Below are positions 1-12,800 of a stretch of 64,000 nt of DNA, in pieces. Made by a program: the position numbers and the translations under genes. The first letter of the stretch is position 1. Each line of letters starts with the position of its first letter. The stretch is from positions 1-64,000 of the forward strand of contig CAZWFN010000005.1 of NCBI GenBank assembly GCA_964633205.1. Reading direction: 5' to 3'. The notes below the pieces were generated by a model. It saw nothing but the letters and a program-made list of their open reading frames with translations, searched no databases and had not been told where the DNA came from. This DNA comes from CAYVQE01 sp964633205. Its GTDB lineage: Bacteria; Myxococcota; B64-G9.

Positions 1-737
1 GCAACTTCCGCAACGAGGGCATCTCCACCCAGCACAACCCCGAGTTCACCATGCTGGAGTTCTACCAGGCCTATGCCACCTACGAGGATTTGATCGCGCT
101 GACCGAGGAGCTGATCGAGGGCCTGGCGCAGCAGCTGCACGGCGGCAGCCGGGTGGAGTTCGACGGTCGGATCATCGACTGGAGCCGACCATTCGCCCGC
201 AAGACCGTCCACCAGGCGGTGGCCGAGCCGCTGGGCCTGGAGCCGGCCGCGCTGGACGATGCCCAGACCTTGCAACGGCTGGCCGATGAGCGCGGGGTGG
301 CCTGCGATCCCAGCTGGGATGCGGGCAAGCTGCTGATGGCGCTGTTCGAGCAGGAGGTGGAACCGACCCTGATCCAGCCGACCTTCATCTGCGATTTTCC
401 GCTGAGCGTCTCGCCGCTGTCGCGCAAGAAGGACGACCGCGAGGATCTGGTGGATCGCTTCGAGCTCTACGCCGCTGGCCGCGAGATCGCCAACGCCTTC
501 TCCGAGCTCAACGATCCGGACGATCAGCGCGCCCGTTTCGCCGGCCAGATGGAAGCCAAAGCGCAGGGCGACGAGGAAGCCATGCCTTACGATGAGGACT
601 ACATCACCGCTCTGGAGTATGGCATGCCGCCGGCGGCCGGTGAGGGCATCGGCATCGATCGGCTGGTCATGTTGATGGCCGACGCCAACTCGATTCGCGA
701 AGTCATCCTCTTCCCGCTGTTGCGTCCCGAATCCTGA
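1..737 (+). CDS. lysS: Lysyl-tRNA synthetase, class II, C-terminal part (5' end outside window)
   Basis: The open frame already runs at base 3 and ends with TGA at 735-737, so about 244 C-terminal residues are present. The class II lysyl-tRNA synthetase core is recognisable: NEGISTQHNPEFTMLEFYQA (motif 2 region) near the window start, and motif 3 near the end as GEGIGIDRLVML followed by a REVILFPLLRP tail. The enzyme charges tRNA-Lys with lysine in the cytoplasm. The next gene, lolC/E, starts 27 bases downstream on the same strand, so lysS probably heads or belongs to the envelope operon; lysS next to lol genes is common in this bacterial group. The only anomaly is truncation by the window edge. 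Confidence 0.95.
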   Translation, partial: NFRNEGISTQHNPEFTMLEFYQAYATYEDLIALTEELIEGLAQQLHGGSRVEFDGRIIDWSRPFARKTVHQAVAEPLGLEPAALDDAQTLQRLADERGVACDPSWDAGKLLMALFEQEVEPTLIQPTFICDFPLSVSPLSRKKDDREDLVDRFELYAAGREIANAFSELNDPDDQRARFAGQMEAKAQGDEEAMPYDEDYITALEYGMPPAAGEGIGIDRLVMLMADANSIREVILFPLLRPES

Positions 738-764
738 TGCCCGCGACGAAGGCGAGGAGCACCG

Positions 765-2525
<1,761 letters not shown>

Positions 2526-2534
2526 GGGCTTGAG

Positions 2535-5896
<3,362 letters not shown>

Positions 5897-6042
5897 TCGG
5901 GCTGGACTGAATGCCGACGGCCAGGCTCGGGTCCAACCCCGAGAACCCGTCCGCGCGATGGGCGGGACGAGAGCCGGACGCGAAAATGCGAACTCAGAGC
6001 TGGCGCGACGCTGCGCTGGTCGAAAATCGACGGAGGAGAGAC

Positions 6043-6591
6043 ATGTTCCACATCGCGAAATGGACCGCACTGGCAATGATCACGATGGCGTTGGCCGCGC
6101 CTGCCGCCCATGCCGCCGACAAGATCGGTTACGTCAACCTGATGTCGGTGCTCGAGGGCACCGAGGAGGGTCAGGATACGGTCAACAAGCTCAAGCGGGA
6201 AGGTACCGAGAAGGAGCAGGAGTTCAAGAAACGCATGCAGACGCTCGGGGAGAAGTTTCAGAGCTTTCAGTCGCGGGCCAAGATGATGAAGGAGGAGAAG
6301 GCCGCCGAGCAGCTGCGCGAGCTGCAGCAGGAGGAGCAGGAGCTCAAGATGTTGGCCATGCAGTTCCAGACCGACTTCGAGCAGCGCAAGGCCCAGGCCC
6401 TGGCGGACTTCCAGAAGAAGGTGTCCGGCGTGATCGAGTCGGTGGCCCGGCGCCAGGGCATCCAGTGGGTCATCCGCCAGGAGGCCCTGCTCTACGGCCC
6501 GCCCAAGATGGACATCACCAACGAGGTCATCCGCGAGTACGACAAGCGTTACCGCGCCAAGAAGGGCAAGAAGGGCAAAAAGGACAAGTAG
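6043..6591 (+). CDS. skp: Periplasmic chaperone, OmpH/Skp family
   Basis: A 182-residue secreted protein. The ATG at 6043 follows a strong GGAGGAGAG (6032-6040) and gives a clean signal peptide ending AAHA/AD; longer in-frame starts upstream lack this. The mature protein opens with KIGYVNLMSVLEGTEEGQ, the conserved OmpH start, followed by a long Lys/Glu/Gln-rich coiled coil (about residues 40-130) and the terminal strand region. Skp trimers hold unfolded outer-membrane proteins on their way to BamA, which is encoded 146 bases upstream. The C-terminus is a Lys/Gly tail (KKGKKGKKDK), more basic than in enterobacterial Skp. The 146-base gap before it contains no other gene. Confidence 0.9.
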   Translation: MFHIAKWTALAMITMALAAPAAHAADKIGYVNLMSVLEGTEEGQDTVNKLKREGTEKEQEFKKRMQTLGEKFQSFQSRAKMMKEEKAAEQLRELQQEEQELKMLAMQFQTDFEQRKAQALADFQKKVSGVIESVARRQGIQWVIRQEALLYGPPKMDITNEVIREYDKRYRAKKGKKGKKDK

Positions 6592-6621
6592 GGCCGGGCG
6601 AGCAGGGCAACGGGGGATCGC

Positions 6622-7629
6622 TTGGCCCACAGCCTGGCCGAGATCGCTCGCCTGCTCGGCGGCGAGCTGCGCGGCAGCGATGCCGCTGTGCGGGGCGTGG
6701 CCGCGCTGGACGAGGCGCAGCCGGACGAGCTGAGCCTGTGCGCCGACCGGCGCCAGCGGGCGGCTCTGCGCGCCACCCGGGCTGGCGGGGTGCTGCTGGC
6801 CGGGCGGCTGGTCGAGCTGGTGCCCGAGGCCCCGTGCCCCTGCGTGTTGGTCGCCGAGCCGCGTCGCGCCCTGGCCGTCGTGCTGGCCGAGCTGCATCCC
6901 GCAACCGAGCCCGCGCCCGGGGTCCAGGCCGGGGCGCTGGTGGCGGCTGAGGCCGCCGTCGACCCCACGGCCCGGGTCGAACCCGGCGCCCAGGTGGGCC
7001 CGGGAGCACACGTGGGACCCGGGTGTTGGATCGGCCCGCAGGCGCTGGTGGCCGCGGGCGCCAGCCTGGCGGCCGGCTGTCACATCGGCGCTGGCGCGGT
7101 GGTGCTCGGTTGCTGCCGGCTGGGCGAGCGGGTGCGGATCGGACCCGGCAGCGTGCTGGGCGGCGCCGGCTTCGGCCTGGTCGAGAGCGACGGCCGCTGG
7201 CAACGGATGCCCCAGGTGGGGCGGGTCGAGATCGAGGCCGAGGTCGAACTCGGCGCCAACTGCACGGTGGACCGGGCCACCCTCGGCGCGACACGCATCG
7301 GCCGCGGCAGCAAGATCGATAACCTGGTCCAGGTGGGCCACAACGTCATCATCGGCCGCCGGGTGCGCATCGCCGCCCAGAGTGGTCTGTCGGGCAGCGT
7401 GACCATCGAAGACGACGCCGTGCTCGGCGGGCAGGTCGGCGTGGCCGACCACCGCACGATCGGCGCCGGCGCCCAGGTGGGGGCGAAATCGGGGGTGGGC
7501 AGCAATGTACCGGCCGGGGCGCGGGTGGCCGGCTACCCGGCGGTGGCCGTTCAGCGGTGGCTGGACAACGCCTTCGGCCTGCCGCGGCTGCGGCGGGCCT
7601 TACGGCGACTGGAGGCGCGGCTGAAGTGA
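6622..7629 (+). CDS. lpxD: UDP-3-O-(3-hydroxyacyl)glucosamine N-acyltransferase LpxD
   Basis: A 335-residue enzyme adding the second (N-linked) 3-hydroxyacyl chain in lipid A synthesis. The N-terminal UDP-binding domain (LAEIARLLGGELRG, RGVAALDEAQPDELSL) is followed by a left-handed beta-helix of hexapeptide repeats from about residue 100. The catalytic-site motif QVGHNVIIG is present, preceded by NCTVDRATLGATRIG and followed by the characteristic GQVGVADH. The length matches the family (about 340). The start is TTG at 6622 with GGGGGA upstream (about 6612); no ATG fits better. Its stop overlaps the lpxA start, and unlike many genomes no fabZ gene separates lpxD and lpxA. Confidence 0.93.
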   Translation: MAHSLAEIARLLGGELRGSDAAVRGVAALDEAQPDELSLCADRRQRAALRATRAGGVLLAGRLVELVPEAPCPCVLVAEPRRALAVVLAELHPATEPAPGVQAGALVAAEAAVDPTARVEPGAQVGPGAHVGPGCWIGPQALVAAGASLAAGCHIGAGAVVLGCCRLGERVRIGPGSVLGGAGFGLVESDGRWQRMPQVGRVEIEAEVELGANCTVDRATLGATRIGRGSKIDNLVQVGHNVIIGRRVRIAAQSGLSGSVTIEDDAVLGGQVGVADHRTIGAGAQVGAKSGVGSNVPAGARVAGYPAVAVQRWLDNAFGLPRLRRALRRLEARLK

Positions 7630-8405
7630 GCACCATCCACCCCAGCGCTGTGGTCGATCCGCGCTGTGAGCTGGGCCGCGACGTGATCGTCGGCCCGGGT
7701 GCGGTCCTCGGCCCCCACGTGCGCATCGGCGACGGCACCCGGATCGGGCCGCACGTGGTCATCGAGGGCCATACCCGCATCGGCGCCGGCTGCCGCATCT
7801 TCGCCCACGCCGTGCTGGGCACCCCGCCGCAGGACATCAAGTACGCCGACGAGCCGACCGTGCTGGAGATCGGCCGACGCAACCTGATCCGCGAGTTCGT
7901 CACCGTCCACCGCGGCACCCCTCAGGGCCGGGGCATCACCCGGATCGGCTCCGACGTGTTCCTGATGGCTTACAGCCACGTGGCCCACGACAACGACCTG
8001 GGCGACGCGGTCATCGTGGCCAACAACTCGCAGCTGGCCGGGCACGTGGATCTGGGCGCGCACGCCATCATCGGTGGGGTCAGCGCGGTCCACCAGTTCG
8101 TGCGGGTCGGGCCGCACGCCTTCGTCGGTGGCGGCAGCGTGGTGGTCATGGACGTGGCGCCGTTTTGTCGGGCGGCGGGCAACCGGGCCCGGCTGTATGG
8201 CATCAACCGCATCGGCCTGCGACGTCGCGGATTCGACCGCCAGGCCCTGCGGGCCATCCGGCAAGCCTACCGGGTGGCCTTCCAGTCCAACCTCCTGCTC
8301 GCCGAGGCCATCGACCGGATCGAGGCCGAGCTGCTGCCGGGCTGTCCCCAGCTGGCCGTGCTGATCGATTTCCTGCGCAGCTCCGAGCGCGGCGTGACGC
8401 GCTGA
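7626..8405 (+). CDS. lpxA: Acyl-ACP--UDP-N-acetylglucosamine O-acyltransferase LpxA
   Basis: A 259-residue enzyme for the first step of lipid A synthesis. The GTG at 7626 overlaps the lpxD stop (GTGA) and gives the standard N-terminus STIHPSAVVDP; the frame is open further upstream but that part belongs to lpxD. Hexapeptide repeats form the beta-helix (about residues 1-190). The conserved REFVTVHRGT motif and the catalytic histidine region (YSHVAHDNDLG) are present, followed by the helical C-terminal domain containing NRIGLRRRGF. Family length is about 260. It is the last gene of the envelope operon here; the next genes are on the opposite strand. lpxB and lpxI/H are not in the window. Confidence 0.95.
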   Translation: MSTIHPSAVVDPRCELGRDVIVGPGAVLGPHVRIGDGTRIGPHVVIEGHTRIGAGCRIFAHAVLGTPPQDIKYADEPTVLEIGRRNLIREFVTVHRGTPQGRGITRIGSDVFLMAYSHVAHDNDLGDAVIVANNSQLAGHVDLGAHAIIGGVSAVHQFVRVGPHAFVGGGSVVVMDVAPFCRAAGNRARLYGINRIGLRRRGFDRQALRAIRQAYRVAFQSNLLLAEAIDRIEAELLPGCPQLAVLIDFLRSSERGVTR

Positions 8406-8457
8406 GCGGCCGTCGATTCTGTTGTTGCGAAATCCGCTGCTGCTGGGGAGCTTCAGC

Positions 8458-9042
8458 TCAGGGCAGCCGGCAGTTGAACAGCAGCAGATCGGCCGCACCG
8501 GTGCCGCGCAGGCTGAAGGTCACCCCCTGGGCATCCCAGCTGGTCACGCTGGCCGGAACCGTCTCGGGCGGGCAGGTCGCCAGCAGGCCGGCCACCGGCA
8601 CGTTGTACTGGTCGCCTTCGGGGCAGCTGATGATCAGCGCCGCGCCGCGGCTTCCGATGCGCAGGCCGCCGGCCCTGGTCTCGAGCAGCAGCTCGTCGGC
8701 CGCGACTTGGCGGTAGGCCATCAGGAAGTCGCCTCCGAGGCGGGCTTCGAAGTCCCAGGCGAAGCCGCTCAGACCGTCCGGCTCGGCCAGCGCGCCGGTG
8801 TCGATCGGGTTGACGAACACCACCTCGAAGCCGCTGTCGTAGCTGCAGCGCTTGCCGTCGGCGGCCAGGGTGCCGATGGCGGCGGCGCCGGGCAGCAGGT
8901 CGGCGAAGCGGTCCAGGCTGGTGCGCCAGCAGTTGGGGCCGTCGAACCAGGCGCAGTTGATCTCCTCGCCCGGGAGTTCTTCGACCTCCGCGCCGCCACA
9001 GCCCGCGGCCGCCAGCGCCAGCAGCAGCCAGCCCGCGATCAT
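8458..9042 (-). CDS. Small predicted lipoprotein, function unknown
   Basis: About 194 residues. I do not recognise the family. From ATG 9042 the protein reads as a short hydrophobic signal with lipobox LAAAGC, then an acidic stretch and a globular region with several Cys (NCAWFDGPNCW, KRCSYDS, IISCPEGD, LLFNCRLP), suggesting disulfides and an outer-membrane location. The n-region lacks basic residues from this start. An in-frame GTG at 9096 would add an Arg-rich leader (LRPGRRGSNGSTRA) and may be the true start. It is convergent with lpxA, with 52 bases between, and lies 91 bases downstream of the RAM-domain pair on the same strand. Confidence 0.6.
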   Translation of the reverse strand: MIAGWLLLALAAAGCGGAEVEELPGEEINCAWFDGPNCWRTSLDRFADLLPGAAAIGTLAADGKRCSYDSGFEVVFVNPIDTGALAEPDGLSGFAWDFEARLGGDFLMAYRQVAADELLLETRAGGLRIGSRGAALIISCPEGDQYNVPVAGLLATCPPETVPASVTSWDAQGVTFSLRGTGAADLLLFNCRLP

Positions 9043-9133
9043 TGCGCGGGTCGAGCCATTCGATCCGCGTCTTCCCGGCCGAAGTACGGGCAGCACCCAA
9101 AGCGGGCGATTGGGGCCGCGCTGGGGCATCGGT

Positions 9134-9370
9134 CTAGAGGTCGATGACATTGCAGGTGACGGTGCGCAGCACACCATCCAGCGGCTGGATCTTGGAGAAG
9201 CTGATGCGGCCGACGTCGTTCGGGTCGCTGCCTTCGACCAGGGCCACCAGGTCGAAGGCGCCGGTGACGGCGTGGCAGGTCTTGACCCCGTCGATGAGGC
9301 TGACCCGCTGCTGGATGTTGGGGATGGTGCCGGCGGCACCTTCGATCAGGATATAGGCTTGCGAACCCAT
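9134..9370 (-). CDS. Stand-alone Lrp/AsnC ligand-binding (RAM) domain protein, copy 2
   Basis: 78 residues comprising a single alpha-beta RAM/ACT-like fold (AYILIEGAAG at the start, HAVTGAFDLVALVEG in the middle, VTCNVIDL at the end) without the helix-turn-helix of Lrp/AsnC regulators. In the family, the domain binds amino acids or other small effectors and oligomerises; stand-alone forms occur but their roles are mostly undefined. The start at 9370 is supported by GGGGAGCGAGG upstream. It lies 51 bases downstream of a paralogue with the same length and framework, so the pair is a tandem duplication, probably co-transcribed from the promoter at 9708-9736. Confidence 0.8.
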   Translation of the reverse strand: MGSQAYILIEGAAGTIPNIQQRVSLIDGVKTCHAVTGAFDLVALVEGSDPNDVGRISFSKIQPLDGVLRTVTCNVIDL

Positions 9371-9421
9371 TCCGCCGTTCCTCGCTCCCCCGCCGCTCGC
9401 CCTGCTCGGCCGGTACGCACA

Positions 9422-9658
9422 TCACTCCAGGTCGATGACATTGCAGGTGATGGTGCGGATGACCCCCTCGATCATCTGGATCTTCGAGTAGCTGACCTTG
9501 CCGATGGCATTGATGTCCTCGGCCTCGACCAGGGCGATGATGTCGAACTGGCCGGTGACCGCATGGGCTGTCTCCACGCCCTCGATGTTGGACAGGCGTT
9601 TGAGGATGTTGGGCACGGTGCCCGCGGCGCCTTCGATCAGAATGTACGCTTTCGCCAT
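9422..9658 (-). CDS. Stand-alone Lrp/AsnC ligand-binding (RAM) domain protein, copy 1
   Basis: 78 residues when started at ATG 9658 (GGGAGCG upstream); the frame remains open for 26 more codons but those look non-coding. It is a single RAM domain (AYILIEGAAGTVPNIL, HAVTGQFDIIALVEAEDIN, ITCNVIDLE) with no DNA-binding part. It aligns over its whole length with the next gene downstream, with most differences in the helices, so the two may form homo- or hetero-oligomers with different effector preferences. It could act as a small-molecule sensor or as a modulator of a full-length Lrp regulator elsewhere; nothing here identifies the effector. Confidence 0.8.
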   Translation of the reverse strand: MAKAYILIEGAAGTVPNILKRLSNIEGVETAHAVTGQFDIIALVEAEDINAIGKVSYSKIQMIEGVIRTITCNVIDLE

Positions 9659-9707
9659 GCCACGCTCCCGGTCGGTTGAGTCGGATCGCTCCTTTGTCGG
9701 CATCAAT

Positions 9708-9736
9708 AATATACGCCACGGCCCCGATCCAGGCAA
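9708..9736 (-). promoter_or_regulatory. Putative sigma-70 promoter for the RAM-domain pair
   Basis: On the minus strand, -35 TTGCCT (9736-9731) and -10 TATATT (9713-9708) are separated by exactly 17 bases. The -10 matches 5 of 6 consensus positions and the -35 matches 4. Transcription would start near 9701, about 43 bases before ATG 9658. The A/T-rich -10 stands out in GC-rich surroundings. Confidence 0.5.
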
Positions 9737-9775
9737 CTACAAACTCGGCCCACCGGCCCCCGATCGGATCGCCCG

Positions 9776-9805
9776 TTGACAGAAACATCCCCCATCCCAT
9801 AGGAA
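9776..9805 (+). promoter_or_regulatory. Possible promoter for the repeat lipoprotein
   Basis: A perfect -35 hexamer TTGACA (9776-9781) is followed 18 bases later by a weak -10 (TAGGAA, 9800-9805) in an AT-richer stretch (ATAGGAATACTAAAAG). It lies about 85 bases upstream of ATG 9888 and diverges from the RAM-pair promoter. The 229-base gap 9659-9887 holds only these two divergent control regions. Confidence 0.3.
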
Positions 9806-9887
9806 TACTAAAAGATCGCCATAAGGGCTGAACGAGCCGGCGCCGTCTCCTGCTGGCGGACGGATCCGGGGAACAAGGGGTGAAGGT

Positions 9888-12800
9888 ATGCGACGCTTTC
9901 GATTGGGAACTCTGGCGCTCGGCGGTGTCCTGGTGCTGGCCGCGGCGGGCTGCGACAGCTCGCGCCCGGTCGACGCCTGCGCCGGGCTCGATTGCGACGA
10001 CGGGGTGGATTGTACCCAGGACAGCTGTGACGACGAGACCGGCCAATGCGTCCACGAGCCCGATGATTCGGCCTGCGGAGCGGCCGAAATTTGCGATGCC
10101 GAGGCGGGCTGCGTGGCGGCACCGTGCGAGCAGGACGCGGATTGCGACGACGACCAATGGTGCAACGGCACCGAGGCCTGTGTCGATGGCAGCTGTGAAG
10201 CCGGTACGGCGCCGGACTGCGACGACGGGATCGACTGTACCATCGACGCCTGCGACGACGAGGCGGATGCCTGCGAACATACCCCGGACGATGGGCTTTG
10301 CGCCGAGGGCGAGATCTGCGATCCGGACCAGGGCTGTCGGGCCGAGGCCGAATGCAACAGCGATGACGACTGCGACGACGGCCAGTGGTGCAACGGTGCC
10401 GAGACCTGCGTCGAGGGGGCCTGCCAGGCGGGCACCGCGCCGGATTGCGACGACGGAGTCGATTGCACCGTCGACGCCTGCGACGAAGAGGCCGACAGCT
10501 GTAGCCACCAGCCGGACCACACCGCCTGCGCCGAGGGTGAGCTCTGCGACCCGGAGGCAGGCTGCCAGGCGGTCGACTGCGGCCAGGATGCGGATTGCGA
10601 CGACGGCTTCTGGTGCAACGGCGCCGAGACTTGTGTCGAAGGCACCTGCCAGGGCGGCGAACGGGTCGATTGCGACGACGGGATCGACTGCACGGTCGAT
10701 AGCTGCGACGAGGCCGCCGACGCCTGTGCCCATTTGCCGGACGATGGGCTGTGCGCCGCGGGCGAGGTGTGCGATCCGGAAGCCGGCGGCTGCGTGGCCG
10801 GCGGCTGCAGCGAGGACGCCGACTGCGATGACGGGCAGTGGTGCAACGGCGCCGAGACCTGCGTCGAGGGGGCCTGCCAGGCGGGCACAGCGCCGGACTG
10901 CGACGATGGCGTCGACTGCACCATCGATAGCTGCGACGAAGAGGTCGACGCCTGCGCCCACCAGCCCGACCACGGCCAGTGCGCCGCCGGCGAAATGTGC
11001 GATCCGGAGCAAGGCTGCGCGGCGGTGCCGTGCGAGCAGGACGCGGACTGCGACGACGGGCAGTGGTGCAACGGCACCGAGAGCTGTGTCGACGGCTCCT
11101 GCCAGGCGGGCACCGCGCCGGATTGCGACGACGGGGTCGATTGCACGGCCGACGGTTGTGATGAGGAGGCCGATGCCTGCAGCCACAGCCCCGATGACGC
11201 GGCCTGCGACGACGGGCTGTGGTGCAACGGCGCCGAGAGCTGCGATGCCGAGGCCGGCTGTCAGGCCGGCACGGCGCCGGACTGCGACGACGGGGTGGAG
11301 TGTACGGTCGACGGTTGCGACGAGGAGGCCGACGCCTGCAACCACAGCCCCGATGACGCGGCCTGCGACGACGGGCTGTGGTGCAACGGCGCGGAGAGCT
11401 GCGATGCCGAGGCCGGCTGCCAGGCCGGCACCGCGCCGGATTGCGACGACGGGGTGGCCTGCACGGTCGATGGCTGCGACGAGGAGGCCGACGCCTGCGA
11501 ACACGCTCCCGACGACAGCCTGTGCGACGACGGCGACGCCTGCAACGGTGTCGAGACCTGCGATGCCGAGGCCGGCTGCCAGCCGGGCGAGCCGGTGGTC
11601 TGCGACGACGGGGTGGGCTGCACGGTCGATGCCTGCGATCCCGACACCGGCGACTGCTCCTACACGCCCGACGACGGCCTGTGCGACGACACCAACCCCT
11701 GCACCGAGGATGTCTGCGATGTCGAGAACGAGCCGGCCGGCTGTATCCACCGGACGGTCGAAAACGGCACCTCGTGCTCGGATGACAACGTCTGCAACGG
11801 CGAGGAAGTCTGCCAGGACGGCATGTGCCGGGCCGGCACGCCCTTGATCTGCACCGACGACAACCCCTGCACCCACAACTACTGCCTGCCGGGCGCCGGC
11901 TGCATGACCGAGCCCGAACCGGTGGGCACGCCCTGTCCGGATGACGACCTGTGCAACGGCGACGAGGTCTGCGCCGCCGGCGGTGTCTGCCAGGACGGCG
12001 AGCCGCTCGACTGCGACGACGGCAATCCCTGCACCGACGACTACTGCTACGAACTCGAAGGCTGCGTGCATGTGCCCAACGCGGCTGCTTGCGACGACGG
12101 CGATCCCTGCACGGTCGAGGACCGCTGCCAGCTCGGCAGCTGTGCCGGGCTGGCCTACGAGATCTGCGGCGACGGGGTCGACAACGACTGCGACGGCGAG
12201 ACCGACGAGGGCTGTGATGGCCAGGGCACCTTCGTGGCGCCGCCGCCCTTCGGCGACGATGACAATCCGGGCACCGCGGCCGAGCCGGTGGCCAGCATCG
12301 CGGTGGGCATTCAGCGCGCGCTGGAGATCGGCGCGCCGCAAGTGGTCTTCGTGGCCGGCGACAACGCCCACGTCTACGCCGAGAACCTCAACCTGTCACC
12401 GGGCATCAGCCTGTACGGCGGTTACTCGGATGACGGCAACTGGGAGTACGACCCCGAGCTCTACGGGACCATCATCGGGCCCACCGCCGCCGAGGGCATC
12501 CGGGCGGGCAATCCGGGCATCGGCCGGGACACGCTGATCGACGGGTTCGCCATCCTGGGCGCCGACATCGGGGCCAACGACGGCGTCACGCACGCCGTGA
12601 CCGTGCGCCAGGCCAGCCCGACCTTGAGCAACAACCTGATCCTGGCCGGTGAAGCGGCCTACAGCCGGGCCGTGCGCATCGAGCAGGGGGCTGAGCCCTT
12701 GTTCACCGCCAATACCCTACAGGGCGCCGCCGGCCAGCAATCGGCCACCGTCATCAGCGTGTCCGAGGCCGGCCTGGAGCTGCGGGGCAACGACATCGCC

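Noticed and set aside
9990..11597. Regular repeats as a CRISPR array
   Set aside because: The period is 159-228 bases, the repeats are in frame and code for Cys-rich protein units; there are no spacers or cas genes.
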